NCBI GenBank assembly: GCA_904395335.1
Contig: CAJFNR010000034.1
Span: forward strand, 32,922 to 96,921
Direction of reading: 5' to 3'
DNA length: 64,000 bases
DNA from: Candidatus Avimonas narfae
Lineage (GTDB): Bacteria > Bacillota > Clostridia > Oscillospirales > Acutalibacteraceae
The notes beneath the pieces were generated by a model that saw only the letters and a program-made list of their open reading frames with translations, did not search any database and had not been told where the DNA came from. The translations under genes and the position numbers were made by a program. Positions 7,889 to 18,093 of the stretch are shown here, one piece after another (position 1 is the stretch's first letter; every line of letters begins with the position of its first letter).

Positions 7889-8659
7889 TTACATCGTGGC
7901 AAACCACCCGACGACAGTCTCTGTCAGCAGTCGGGTGTCCTCCGGGCGGCCGAAGCCGTGTTCGGCCCCCGGAATGGTCACAAAGCGGCTCCGGGAATTG
8001 GGGCGGCCGTATTGCCTGGCGATGTCGTAGGATACAAAGGTGTCCCGGTCGCCGTGTAGGGTCAGTGTCGGCAGGTTCAGGGAACGCAGCACTTCATAGG
8101 GGCGAATCGTCTCCATCTCCTCAATGAGGGATTTGCCCACCCGGAAATGTCCGTCGATCAGCAGGTAGCCCTTCTCCTTCAGGCTGCGGAATCCCTCTTC
8201 ATGAAAGGAACGCTTGGCCCAGGGAAGCTCCGGCTTCAGAAAGGTGCGCTCCAGATCCAGTACCGGATTGAGCAGTACCAGACTTTCGATCCCCTCCGTC
8301 CCGTATTTCTCCAGCAACATCAGGGCTGTGGCCGCGCCGAAGCTGGCGGCGATAATGCTTACCGGCAGCGCCCAGCGTTCCCGGATCAGCCTGAGACTGG
8401 CAGCGGCATCGTCAACCTCCCCGCGGATGGTCATCTCCTCCGATTGGCCGGTACTTTTTCCGTGCCCGCGGAAATCAAAACGGAAGCTGTTGATCCCGAG
8501 GGAAAGCAACCGGTCGGCAAAAAGGGGATAAAGTGGCTCCTCCTTGCTGGAGTTTATTCCATGGAGCATCAGTACCGCCCGCTTCGGTACCTCTGTTTCC
8601 AGCAAAACGCCGTCCAGCTGGATACCATCCGTGCTGGGATATTGAAGATGTGTTTGCAT
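7889..8659 (-). CDS. Alpha/beta hydrolase (serine esterase-like)
   Basis: A 256-residue alpha/beta hydrolase. The oxyanion-hole region is [19 protein letters not shown] follows; the nucleophile is probably S106 in AASFGAA (a variant GxSxG elbow); the acid is D204 or D206 in HGDRDTF; and the histidine is H234 in GAEHGF. No signal peptide is seen. ATG 8659 has GGAGG seven bases upstream; the longer frame to 8722 is not supported. It has its own promoter at 8747-8775. The substrate is unknown; the Hydrolase_4/FrsA-like appearance suggests an acyl ester. Confidence 0.88.
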   Translation of the reverse strand: MQTHLQYPSTDGIQLDGVLLETEVPKRAVLMLHGINSSKEEPLYPLFADRLLSLGINSFRFDFRGHGKSTGQSEEMTIRGEVDDAAASLRLIRERWALPVSIIAASFGAATALMLLEKYGTEGIESLVLLNPVLDLERTFLKPELPWAKRSFHEEGFRSLKEKGYLLIDGHFRVGKSLIEEMETIRPYEVLRSLNLPTLTLHGDRDTFVSYDIARQYGRPNSRSRFVTIPGAEHGFGRPEDTRLLTETVVGWFATM

Positions 8660-8746
8660 AGTTTGCCCTCCCAGAATGAAAAAATAACGCGCGTGTTTTG
8701 GAGTGAAAGGATTCATTCTCACAGTGAACTTGTTTGGATTAAGAGA

Positions 8747-8775
8747 ATTGTATTCCCTACACCGGCGGCTGTCAA
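8747..8775 (-). promoter_or_regulatory. Sigma-A promoter for the hydrolase gene
   Basis: TTGACA (8775-8770), a 17-base spacer, TACAAT (8752-8747) on the minus strand, about 90 bases upstream of the hydrolase start. Confidence 0.85.
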
Positions 8776-8897
8776 TAATGGTTGCCGCAGTTTAAGGCGG
8801 TTGTTTACGGCATTCGTATAAGTGAGCCGGTAGGCCGTCGGCATACCGGCAAAATTGTCTGTTGCGTCCGGGGGGATTTTACAGCGGCAAGGTTGCA

Positions 8898-8911
8898 AAA
8901 CCGTAAGGTTT
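8898..8911 (+). promoter_or_regulatory. Candidate operator upstream of the Bce-type transporter
   Basis: The dyad AAACC-GTAA-GGTTT lies about 90 bases before the ATPase start, upstream of a TACAAT -10-like hexamer near 8971 that lacks a good -35. A weak promoter with an upstream dyad is what a response-regulator-activated Bce-type promoter would show. The rest of the 340-base gap holds only the opposing hydrolase promoter. Confidence 0.4.
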
Positions 8912-9000
8912 CGGGGAAAATTGTAAGATGAATGGATGGCAGAGCGCTTCTCCGGTTTGCTACAATATAGCCGCAAAACAACCAAAGGGGGAACGGCGTT

Positions 9001-9765
9001 ATGCCTATTCTCGAAGTCAACCGTGTACAAAAGATATATACGGCGCGCTCCGGCGGCAGTCAGGTACAGGCGCTGAGAAGCGTGTCCTTTGATGTGGAAC
9101 AGGGCGAGTATGTGGCCATCATGGGAGAATCCGGCTCCGGCAAAACCACGCTGCTGAATATTCTGGCGGCACTGGATAAGCCCACGGCGGGGACGGTGCT
9201 GCTGGACGGCCGCGATCTGAGCGGCATCAAAAGCACAGAGCTGTCCGCCTTTCGCCGGGATCATCTGGGGTTCGTTTTTCAGGATTTCAATCTGCTGGAT
9301 ACGCTTTCCCTCCAGGACAATCTGCTGCTGCCGTTGGTTTTGGCCGGGCGTCCTTACCGGGAGATGAAGCAGCGTGGAGACGATTTGGCGGCACGGTTGG
9401 GCCTGACGCCGTTGTTGCCGAAGTTTCCCTATGAGGTATCCGGGGGACAAAAGCAGCGGGCAGCGGTGGCACGTGCCCTGATCACGCGGCCGCGGCTGAT
9501 CCTGGCGGACGAGCCCACCGGAGCGTTGGATTCCCGCTCCACCGATGAGCTGTTGGAACTGTTTGCCCAGGTAAACCGGGAGGGGCAGACGCTGCTGATG
9601 GTTACCCATTCGGTCAAAGCGGCCAGCCATGCCGGGCGGGTGCTGTTTATCCGCGACGGGGAGGTCTATCACCAGCTTTATCGGGGTAAGGCAAGCCGTG
9701 AAAGCTTTTATCAAAAAATCACAGATACCTTGACGGTGCTGGCGACAGGAGGGGAACGGCAGTGA
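9001..9765 (+). CDS. ABC transporter ATPase (BceA/MacB type)
   Basis: A 254-residue ATP-binding subunit. Walker A GESGSGKTT near residue 42, Q-loop FQDFNLLDTL, signature SGGQKQR, Walker B LILADEPTGALD, and switch histidine in MVTHS are all present, so it should be active. The LNTLD-like FNLLDTLSLQDN stretch and the partner permease point to the Bce/Vex subgroup, which moves or frees antimicrobial peptides from the membrane rather than importing nutrients. Its stop overlaps the permease start by four bases (GTGA), implying translational coupling. Confidence 0.95.
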   Translation: MPILEVNRVQKIYTARSGGSQVQALRSVSFDVEQGEYVAIMGESGSGKTTLLNILAALDKPTAGTVLLDGRDLSGIKSTELSAFRRDHLGFVFQDFNLLDTLSLQDNLLLPLVLAGRPYREMKQRGDDLAARLGLTPLLPKFPYEVSGGQKQRAAVARALITRPRLILADEPTGALDSRSTDELLELFAQVNREGQTLLMVTHSVKAASHAGRVLFIRDGEVYHQLYRGKASRESFYQKITDTLTVLATGGERQ

Positions 9766-11783
9766 AAAAAGGATTTTATTGGCGTTTAGCGGTTACGGGA
9801 ATCTCCAAGAACCGTCAAATGTATCTTCCTTATATTCTCACCTGCACCGGCATGGTGATGATGTATTATATCGTCGCCTTCCTGTCCTCCTATGAAGGGG
9901 TGGCCGCCATGCCCGGCGGAAGCTCCATGCAGATGATGCTTTCTATGGGCTGCGGCGTGATCGGCGTGTTTTCCCTGATCTTTTTGTTCTATACCAACTC
10001 CTTTCTGATCCGGAGACGCAAAAAGGAATTCGGCCTGTACAATATTCTGGGGATGGGCAAGGGGAACCTGGCCCGTATCCTGATCTGGGAAAGCGTCATT
10101 GTGGCGGTTATTTCCCTGGCAGGCGGGCTGATCTGCGGTATCCTGTTTTCCAAGCTGGCTGAGCTGTGCATGGCCAACATGCTGGGGGGCGACATCAGTC
10201 CTGTTTTTGCGGTGGACCCCCAAGTGGTGACGCAGACGCTGCTTCTTTTCGCGGTAATTTATCTGCTGATTCTCCTCAACGCCCTTCGTCAGATTCATTT
10301 GTCCAACCCGGTGGATCTGCTCCGCAGCGACCGGGTGGGGGAGAAGCCGCCCAAGGCCAATTGGATTCTGGCGTTGCTAGGCACATTGATTCTAGCGGCG
10401 GCCTATTATCTGGCCCTGACCATCGAGGACCCGGTTTCTGCACTGATCTGGTTTTTTGTCGCCGTGGTGATGGTCATCATCGCCACCTATCTGTTGTTTG
10501 TGGCGGGGTCGGTGGCGCTGTGCCGCCTGCTGCAGAAAAACAAGCGGTATTATTATCAGACCAACCACCTGATTTCGGTGTCGTCCATGGCCTACCGCAT
10601 GAAGCGCAATGGCGCCGGACTGGCTTCCATCTGCATCCTTTCCACCATGGTGCTGGTCATGCTGTCTTCCACCGCCTGCCTTTATCTGGGAACGGAAAAC
10701 TCCCTGCGATCCCGGTATCCCCGTAACATCGTCGTGGATACCTATTCCATGGAGGAGGCCCACGCGGACGCGGTACATGCCGCTGTGGACGGCGTGCTGG
10801 CAAAAGAGGGAGAACAGGCGGAGAACCTGCTTCACTACCGCTATCTGGACGTATCGGGCATTCTTAACGGAGATCGGGTGACCTTTGATGAAAGCGCCCT
10901 GACCGGCTGGGATCTGGCCGGCGTGTGTCAGATGTTTATCGTTCCCCTGGAGGATTACAACCGCCTGATGGGAACCTCGGAAACGCTGGAGCCGGACCAG
11001 GTGCTGCTGTACAGCACCAAATCCGAATATTCCCATGACACCATTACCCTGGAGGGGATCGGAAGCTGGCGGGTGAAGGAACATCTGTCCTCCTTTGAAA
11101 ACAACGGCGTTGATTCCATGCAGATCTTTTCGTCCCTCTTCCTGTTTGTCCCCGATATCGAGGTGATGGAGGGTTATTTTGACGCGATGGCGGAATCCTA
11201 CGGGGACACCCGTGCCTACAAGCACGACTATCTGGGCTTTGATCTTGCCTGCGATGATGAGAAACAGACCGCTATCCAGCAGGAAATTACCCGCGCTGTT
11301 GAACAGCTGACATCAGACGGCAATGAGTTCCCCATGGTCAGCATCGAGGGTGTGGCCCGGGAGCGGGCGGGATTTTACGCCCTGTACGGAGGGCTGTTCT
11401 TCCTGGGAATCCTGCTGGGTATCGTCTTTATCATCGGGGCGGTGCTGATCATGTACTATAAGCAGATAACGGAGGGATATGAGGACCAGGACCGTTTCGA
11501 CATCCTGCAGAAGGTAGGCATGACGAAAAAGGAGATCCGCCGCAGCATCAATTCCCAGGTGCTCACCGTGTTTTTCCTGCCGCTGCTGATGGCGGGGCTT
11601 CATGTGGCCTTTGCCTTCCCGCTGATTTCCAAGCTGCTGGTCCTGTTCAATCTGACCGACACCCTTCTCCTGATCGGCATCACGGCGGGGTCCTTCCTGC
11701 TTTTTGCCCTGTTTTACGTGGTGGTTTACCGTGTGACTTCCCGCGCCTATTTCCGCATTGTCAGCGGCGCAAAGGAGGGGTGA
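9762..11783 (+). CDS. BceB-type ABC transporter permease (FtsX family)
   Basis: A 673-residue integral membrane protein. One N-terminal membrane helix and several more lead to two FtsX-like modules (YTNSFLIRRRKKEFGLYNILGMG and QKVGMTKKEIRR are the conserved cytoplasmic loops), separated by a large extracellular domain of about 200 residues (roughly 320-540). That architecture is typical of BceB permeases that respond to peptide antibiotics. It starts with GTG at 9762 overlapping the ATPase stop. No histidine kinase or response regulator gene, the usual neighbours, is present here; a lipoprotein gene follows instead. Confidence 0.92.
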   Translation: MKKGFYWRLAVTGISKNRQMYLPYILTCTGMVMMYYIVAFLSSYEGVAAMPGGSSMQMMLSMGCGVIGVFSLIFLFYTNSFLIRRRKKEFGLYNILGMGKGNLARILIWESVIVAVISLAGGLICGILFSKLAELCMANMLGGDISPVFAVDPQVVTQTLLLFAVIYLLILLNALRQIHLSNPVDLLRSDRVGEKPPKANWILALLGTLILAAAYYLALTIEDPVSALIWFFVAVVMVIIATYLLFVAGSVALCRLLQKNKRYYYQTNHLISVSSMAYRMKRNGAGLASICILSTMVLVMLSSTACLYLGTENSLRSRYPRNIVVDTYSMEEAHADAVHAAVDGVLAKEGEQAENLLHYRYLDVSGILNGDRVTFDESALTGWDLAGVCQMFIVPLEDYNRLMGTSETLEPDQVLLYSTKSEYSHDTITLEGIGSWRVKEHLSSFENNGVDSMQIFSSLFLFVPDIEVMEGYFDAMAESYGDTRAYKHDYLGFDLACDDEKQTAIQQEITRAVEQLTSDGNEFPMVSIEGVARERAGFYALYGGLFFLGILLGIVFIIGAVLIMYYKQITEGYEDQDRFDILQKVGMTKKEIRRSINSQVLTVFFLPLLMAGLHVAFAFPLISKLLVLFNLTDTLLLIGITAGSFLLFALFYVVVYRVTSRAYFRIVSGAKEG

Positions 11784-11786
11784 CCG

Positions 11787-12260
11787 GTGGCGAGACGGTG
11801 GTGCCTGGTTCTGGCAGCGCTGCTGATGGCGGCGACGCTTGCCTCCTGCCGCTGGGAATCGGAGGATATGCAGCGGGTCGTGGACGGGTATGAGGCGCTG
11901 GTCTCCGCAGTGGGAAGTTTTCAGATTACCAATGACCGGGAGCTGATCGGCAGCCGGATGCGGGGGACAGACGCCTATACGGGAAGCTATACCGCGGATT
12001 GTCAGGATGCCGACGGACGCGATGTGATCTTTGGCGGCGCTTCCATCCGGACCCGCCGGCTTCACCTCACCGGGCAGGTGAGGACGGAAGCGGGAACGGC
12101 CCGTCTTAGAATCCGCCTGGGGGAGGAGGCGCAGTATTGGGAGCCGGATGAAAACGGCTGTTTCGATATACCGCTGCTCCTGAGCGGCGGCGGCAATTAC
12201 ATCATGGTGGACTTTGAGGGTTTCAGGGGTACGGTGGAGTTGACCGTGACCGAGGAATAA
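11787..12260 (+). CDS. Putative lipoprotein cotranscribed with the Bce-type transporter
   Basis: A 157-residue protein whose N-terminus MARRWCLVLAALLMAATLASC ends in a lipobox (LASC, Cys21), so it is expected to be anchored on the outer face of the membrane. GTG 11787 has AAGGAGGGG upstream and lies only three bases after the permease stop. The mature part is beta-strand-like, with many charged residues, and matches no family known to me. The tight linkage suggests it works with the transporter, perhaps in substrate binding or sensing; that is inference only. Confidence 0.75.
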   Translation: MARRWCLVLAALLMAATLASCRWESEDMQRVVDGYEALVSAVGSFQITNDRELIGSRMRGTDAYTGSYTADCQDADGRDVIFGGASIRTRRLHLTGQVRTEAGTARLRIRLGEEAQYWEPDENGCFDIPLLLSGGGNYIMVDFEGFRGTVELTVTEE

Positions 12261-12368
12261 ATCCCCCCAGGGTCTAGGACAAGACGCCTGCGGTACGTAT
12301 TTTCCCCGGAATACGGGGAAGGCCGTGAAGCCGCGAAAGGCCGGGGCAGCTTCGTTTCTCCCGCTTGA

Positions 12369-13727
<1,359 letters not shown>

Positions 13728-13741
13728 GTGGTGGGCATATG

Positions 13742-13773
13742 AGAAGGGAGAGGCGAAATCGCCTCTCCCTTCT
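13742..13773. terminator. Hairpin between convergent eno and exporter operon
   Basis: A near-perfect 15-bp stem, AGAAGGGAGAGGCGA / TCGCCTCTCCCTTCT, lies between two convergent genes. No long T-tract follows on either side, but position and stability suggest a shared terminator. Confidence 0.7.
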
Positions 13774-13788
13774 GACTATACGGATGCG

Positions 13789-14418
13789 TCAAAATTCGCG
13801 GCTTTCATAGAGCTTGATGGAAAGAAAGGCCGAAAGCCCGAAGAGGGAGAGAGCAGCCAGAGGGAGGATCAGCAGCAGACAGTCCATCCAGGTCAGCAGG
13901 AGATTCAGAGAGATTTCATCGCCCAGCATGGCGGCCAGCGCGGCGCCGTTTCCGCAAACCACCACAATCAGGATCAGATACCAGATCCGCCCCTTTTCCA
14001 TCCCCAATTTGAACAGGAACGGATAGGCCAGCGCGGAGTACAGAATCCCGATGGAAATCCCGACGGAGGTGAGCATCACGCTGACCTTCATCGCTTCCGG
14101 ATCGTGTTTGAAAAGCAGGACGAGGAGCAGGTAAAGCACCCCGTAGAGGAAGAGGGAACAGAAGCTCAGCAGGTATTTGCTCAGCACCAGATCCCGGCGT
14201 CGAAAGGGCATGGTCAGGGCGTAGCGTTCCCATTTGCTCTGCTCATCCAGGCCCATGACCGTCATGGGATACATAGCGGAGAGCAGGAAGGCAAAGATGG
14301 CAAAAAACTGGGAATCATCAGATAGAGCCGAAACGGCCAGAAACACCGCCGGGACAAAGAGAAGATACCGGCACTGTTTCCAGATCACAAACCAGTCCTT
14401 GAGCAGCAAGCCTTTCAT
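13789..14418 (-). CDS. ABC-2 type exporter permease
   Basis: A 209-residue protein with six probable membrane segments and the N-terminal signature MKGLLLKDWFVIWKQ of the ABC2_membrane_5 group. Loop motifs DEQSKWERYALTMPFRRRDLVLSKYL are conserved in this group. ATG 14418 (AAAGGAG upstream) overlaps the ATPase stop region; the longer frame to 14526 is not used. With the preceding ATPase and GntR regulator it forms a YtrA/YtrB-like unit, typically responding to cell-envelope stress. The substrate is unknown. Confidence 0.9.
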   Translation of the reverse strand: MKGLLLKDWFVIWKQCRYLLFVPAVFLAVSALSDDSQFFAIFAFLLSAMYPMTVMGLDEQSKWERYALTMPFRRRDLVLSKYLLSFCSLFLYGVLYLLLVLLFKHDPEAMKVSVMLTSVGISIGILYSALAYPFLFKLGMEKGRIWYLILIVVVCGNGAALAAMLGDEISLNLLLTWMDCLLLILPLAALSLFGLSAFLSIKLYESREF

Positions 14419-14419
14419 A

Positions 14420-15262
14420 TCAGTGTTCTCCTTTCGCCAGCAGCAGAATGATTTCCTCCACCGTGGGGGTGTCCAGATGAAGGGAGGCGGGGACGCGGCA
14501 GCGTTCCACCAACGCCTCCACAGCATAGTCGGATTGACGGATTCCCCTTACGGCGGCGGGAGGAAGAGAGTCCAGCAGACTGCGCGGGCCGCGGAGCAGG
14601 CCGAAGTGCTCTTTTAACCGGTCCTTTTCCTCGCAGAACAGCAGACGCCCCTTGTGGAGAAAGGCGATGTAGTCGCAAAGCTTTTCCAGATCGCTGATGA
14701 TGTGGGAAGACACCAGAATGGAGTGATCCTCCTCCCGGGTGTATTCGTAGAACAGATCCACGATCTCATCCCGCACCATGGGGTCCAGCCCGCTGGTGGC
14801 CTCGTCCAGGATCAACAGCCGGGCCTGATGGGACAGGGCCACAGCGATGGCCAGCTTCATCTTCATTCCCCGGGAAAAGTCCTTGAAGGATTTGTTTTCG
14901 GGAAGGGAGAAGCGCCGGATATACTCGAAGAAGCGCTCTTCCTTCCACCTCCGGTAAGCGTTTTTCATCACGGCGTTAACCTGCCGGGCGGTAATCCCTG
15001 CCGGGAAATAGGCCTCATCCAGCACTACTCCCAGCTCCTCCTTGGTACGGGAAAAATCGGTTCGATTGTCCCGGCCTAGTACCTGGATTTCGCCGCTGTC
15101 CCGGCGGATCATGTCTAGGATCAGCTTGATAGTGGTGCTTTTTCCCGCTCCGTTTTCTCCCACCAGGCCCAGAATGCAGCCGGCAGGCAGCTTCAGGGAA
15201 AGGTCATGAAGCTGAAATCCTGGATAGGACTTGTTCACGTTTGTCAGTTCCAATGCGTACAC
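14420..15262 (-). CDS. ABC exporter ATPase
   Basis: A 280-residue ATPase with Walker A GENGAGKST near residue 36, signature variant FSRGMKMK in place of LSGGQ (usual for this exporter type), Walker B LLILDEATSGLD and switch histidine in VSSHI. The C-terminal 60 residues beyond the core are variable and form a helical extension. It begins six bases after the GntR gene ends, and its TGA overlaps the permease leader. It energises the 13789-14418 permease. Confidence 0.94.
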   Translation of the reverse strand: MYALELTNVNKSYPGFQLHDLSLKLPAGCILGLVGENGAGKSTTIKLILDMIRRDSGEIQVLGRDNRTDFSRTKEELGVVLDEAYFPAGITARQVNAVMKNAYRRWKEERFFEYIRRFSLPENKSFKDFSRGMKMKLAIAVALSHQARLLILDEATSGLDPMVRDEIVDLFYEYTREEDHSILVSSHIISDLEKLCDYIAFLHKGRLLFCEEKDRLKEHFGLLRGPRSLLDSLPPAAVRGIRQSDYAVEALVERCRVPASLHLDTPTVEEIILLLAKGEH

Positions 15263-15267
15263 GGCAC

Positions 15268-15651
15268 TTATTCCCCCTTGAGCAAGTAGCGGAACATCTC
15301 CAGCAGCTCGTCGCTGTTCAGGCCGCAGGCGGCGGCCAGGGATTGGATCTGCTCCATGTGCTGTTCGATTTCCTTCAAATGGGCTTCCCGGATCAGCTCG
15401 GTGTTCTGCTCCGAAACAAAGCAGCCTTTTCCGGCAACGCTGCAGAGAAAGCCGTCCTTTTCCAGCTCGTCGTAGGCGCGCTTGGTGGTGATGACGCTGA
15501 TGCGCAGATCTTTGGCCAGATTACGGATGGAAGGCAGCGCCTCGCCGGGCTGAAGGACCCCGGAGACGATCTGGTTTTTGATCTGCGTATAAATCTGCTC
15601 GTAGATCGGTTGTTCTCCCGTGTTTCGGATGACAATATCGATGAGGATCAC
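15268..15651 (-). CDS. GntR family (YtrA-type) transcriptional regulator
   Basis: A small GntR repressor with an N-terminal winged helix (PIYEQIYTQIKNQIVSGVLQ, LPSIRNLAKDL, TTKRAYDELEKDGF) and a short C-terminal helical dimerisation tail, as in the YtrA subfamily that autoregulates its own ABC exporter operon. The start is unresolved. The GGAGG at 15655-15651 directly abuts GTG 15651, so GTG is too close; the codon at ideal spacing is ATC at 15642, giving (M)DIVIRNTGEQP, the usual N-terminus. No ATG is available in this part of the frame. It is the first gene of the operon. Confidence 0.88.
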   Translation of the reverse strand: MILIDIVIRNTGEQPIYEQIYTQIKNQIVSGVLQPGEALPSIRNLAKDLRISVITTKRAYDELEKDGFLCSVAGKGCFVSEQNTELIREAHLKEIEQHMEQIQSLAAACGLNSDELLEMFRYLLKGE

Positions 15652-15656
15652 CTCCA

Positions 15657-15699
15657 ATACTGTATATATACAGTATATACAGTATTGCCGCGTTGTCAA
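15657..15699 (-). promoter_or_regulatory. Promoter and overlapping palindromic operator of the GntR-ABC operon
   Basis: On the minus strand TTGACA (15699-15694), 16 bases, TATACT (15677-15672). A perfect 20-bp palindrome (15657-15676, ATACTGTATA and its complement) overlaps the -10 and start region and stops one base before the Shine-Dalgarno; a further ACAGTAT half-site lies upstream. This is an ideal autorepression site. Confidence 0.85.
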
Positions 15700-15900
15700 G
15701 GGGAATAGAAAAAATTTTTAAGAGCTATGGCGCCGGCAGGTTATTATCTATAATAAATGGAAAAATGGAGCTTGCCTCCTTATCCGCCACTCGGTCGTTT
15801 CCCCTCTACGCGGTGTGCTCCAAGGCCATGAAAAGAATCGGGTATGTGCTCTTCCCTGCGGGGAAACCTCACCTCCGGCACCGTATATCTGACACAAAAC

Positions 15901-15930
15901 GCCCCCCGGATCCGTTGGATCCGGGGGGGC
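15901..15930 (-). terminator. Terminator of the asnA-glutamine synthetase operon
   Basis: GCCCCCCGGATCC and GGATCCGGGGGGGC form a 13-bp stem with a GTT loop, followed on the minus strand by GTTTTG. It lies directly after the glutamine synthetase stop. No gene was seen between here and 15652. Confidence 0.8.
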
Positions 15931-15943
15931 AGAGAAACCGTTT

Positions 15944-18052
15944 TCAGTTGTGGTACAGCAGCTCGGTGTAGCTGGGGAACGGCCAGTATTCCGCGGCGGT
16001 GAGGCTTTCCGCCTTATCCGCTTTTTCCCGCACGGCTGCCATATCCCTGAGGATGGTATCCTTATAATACAACCCCTGCTGCGTGACATCCGAAAGACGC
16101 TGGGCCTTGTGCAGATGGGTTTCCAGCTTGCCCAGACTCTTATGCAGGGCGCTGAGGCAGTCGGAAAGTTCCCGAACAGTCTGAGTTTCCCAATCGCAGG
16201 CCAGGTCGGCTGCCAGCGCTTTCTTGTCCAGCGCGGATCGGGTCAGATCACGGAGGTAGGAGGAGACGGCGGGTAAAATCTGCTTGCGGGCCATGTCGAT
16301 CATGGTCAGGGCCTCAATATTGAGCTTTTTACTGTAGGCGTCCATGAGGATCTCGTACCGGGAGTGCAGCTCGGATACCGTGAAGATTTTATGTTTGGTA
16401 AAGAGTTTAACGTTTTTCTCCGCGATAAAGGAGGGGAGGGCATCCACGGTGGTTTTCAGATTCAGCAGGCCACGGCGCTGCGCTTCCTCCACCCATTCGT
16501 CGGAGTAGTTGTTGCCGTTGAAGATGATGCGCTTATGTTCCGTGATAGTGCGGCGGATCAGCTCCTGCAAAGCGGCCGTGAAATCCGCCGCCTGCTCCAA
16601 TTCGTCGGCAAACTGGGAAAGCTCCTCGGCCACAATGGTATTGAGTATGACATTGGGACCGGATATGGAGAGCTCAGAGCCCAGCATGCGGAACTCGAAC
16701 TTGTTGCCGGTGAAGGCAAAGGGGGAGGTGCGGTTGCGGTCGGTGTTGTCCTTGGGGAAGCGAGGAAGGATATGGACCCCCACCTTCATGTCCTCCTGAT
16801 CCTTATGGCTGTAGTCATCGCCCTTTTCGATGGAGGTAAGGATAGCGGTCAGCTCATCGCCGAGGAACATGGAAACGATGGCGGGAGGCGCCTCGTTGGC
16901 GCCCAGCCGGTGATCGTTGCCCGCGCTGGCAACGGAGACACGCAGCAGATCCTGGTATTCGTCCACCGCCTTGATGACGGCGGTGAGGAAGAGGAGAAAC
17001 TGGGCGTTCTCCTGAGGGGAATCGCCGGGTTCCAGCAGGTTGATGCCGGTATTGGTGGAGATGGACCAGTTGTTGTGCTTACCGCTGCCGTTGACCCCGT
17101 CGAAGGGCTTTTCGTGGAGCAGGCAGGTCAGGCCGTGGCGGTCCGCCACCTTTTTCATCATTTCCATCGTCAGCTGGTTGTGATCCGTGGCCAGGTTGGT
17201 ATTGGTAAAGACCGGAGCCAGCTCGTGCTGGGCGGGGGCCACTTCATTGTGCTCGGTTTTGGCGAAAATCCCCAGCTTCCAGAGCTCCTCGTTCAGCTCC
17301 TTCATGAAAGCTGCCACGCGGGGCTTGATGACGCCGAAATAATGATCCTCCAGCTCCTGGCCCTTAGGCGGTTTATTGCCGAACAGGGTACGGCCGCACA
17401 GCAACAGATCCTCCCGTTGCTCGTAGAGTTTCTTGTCCACCAGGAAATATTCCTGTTCCGGCCCCACCGTGGTGGTGACGCGGGTGGCATCGGTGTTGCC
17501 GAATAGGCGCAGGATGCGCAGGGCCTGCTTGTTGATCACTTCCATGGAGCGAAGCAGAGGCGTCTTTTTATCCAGCGCTTCCCCTCCATAGGAATAGAAC
17601 ACAGTGGGGATGCAGAGAGTCCCGTCCTTAATAAAGGCGTAGGAGGAGGGATCCCAGGCGGTATAGCCCCGGGCCTCAAAGGTGGCGCGCAGACCGCCGG
17701 AGGGGAAGCTGGAGGCGTCCGGTTCGCCCTTGACCAGCTCTTTTCCGCTGAATTCCATGATGACGGAGCTGTCGCCTTCCGGGGAAATGAAGCTGTCGTG
17801 CTTTTCCGCTGTAATACCGGTCATGGGCTGGAACCAGTGGGTGAAATGGGTGACGCCCTTTTCCACGGCCCAGTCCTTCATGGCATTGGCTACCACGTTG
17901 GCGACGCTGGGATCCAGATGCTTGCCCAGCTCCATTGTCCTGCGCAGCGCTTTATAGGTTTCTTTGGGAAGCCGTTCCCGCATGACGCGGTCATTGAAGA
18001 CCAGGCTGCCGAACAGCTCCGGGAGCCGGACGCTGGAATTTCTATCGTTCAT
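15944..18052 (-). CDS. glnA: Type III glutamine synthetase
   Basis: Glutamine synthetase of the large GSIII class (about 702 residues) that makes glutamine from glutamate, ammonia and ATP. The GSIII-specific N-terminal domain, including [10 protein letters not shown], is followed by catalytic motifs: [37 protein letters not shown], and the [12 protein letters not shown] stretch. The start ATG 18052 is preceded by AAAGG; the longer frame to 18385 overlaps asnA and is not real. It lies 41 bases downstream of asnA, so both are probably one transcript whose leader carries a terminator-attenuator. Confidence 0.96.
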   Translation of the reverse strand: MNDRNSSVRLPELFGSLVFNDRVMRERLPKETYKALRRTMELGKHLDPSVANVVANAMKDWAVEKGVTHFTHWFQPMTGITAEKHDSFISPEGDSSVIMEFSGKELVKGEPDASSFPSGGLRATFEARGYTAWDPSSYAFIKDGTLCIPTVFYSYGGEALDKKTPLLRSMEVINKQALRILRLFGNTDATRVTTTVGPEQEYFLVDKKLYEQREDLLLCGRTLFGNKPPKGQELEDHYFGVIKPRVAAFMKELNEELWKLGIFAKTEHNEVAPAQHELAPVFTNTNLATDHNQLTMEMMKKVADRHGLTCLLHEKPFDGVNGSGKHNNWSISTNTGINLLEPGDSPQENAQFLLFLTAVIKAVDEYQDLLRVSVASAGNDHRLGANEAPPAIVSMFLGDELTAILTSIEKGDDYSHKDQEDMKVGVHILPRFPKDNTDRNRTSPFAFTGNKFEFRMLGSELSISGPNVILNTIVAEELSQFADELEQAADFTAALQELIRRTITEHKRIIFNGNNYSDEWVEEAQRRGLLNLKTTVDALPSFIAEKNVKLFTKHKIFTVSELHSRYEILMDAYSKKLNIEALTMIDMARKQILPAVSSYLRDLTRSALDKKALAADLACDWETQTVRELSDCLSALHKSLGKLETHLHKAQRLSDVTQQGLYYKDTILRDMAAVREKADKAESLTAAEYWPFPSYTELLYHN

Positions 18053-18093
18053 AGATAACCGACCTTTCTGCTCAAGGATTTCGTATACGTCTG

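Noticed and set aside
12290..12330. Terminator upstream of enolase (TTCCCCG/CGGGGAA)
   Set aside because: A short stem is present but no T-tract follows on either strand, so function as a terminator is unsupported.
16364..17506. Long plus-strand frame of 380 residues opposite the glutamine synthetase
   Set aside because: Antisense shadow of a high-GC coding gene; no ribosome-binding site, family motif or promoter.
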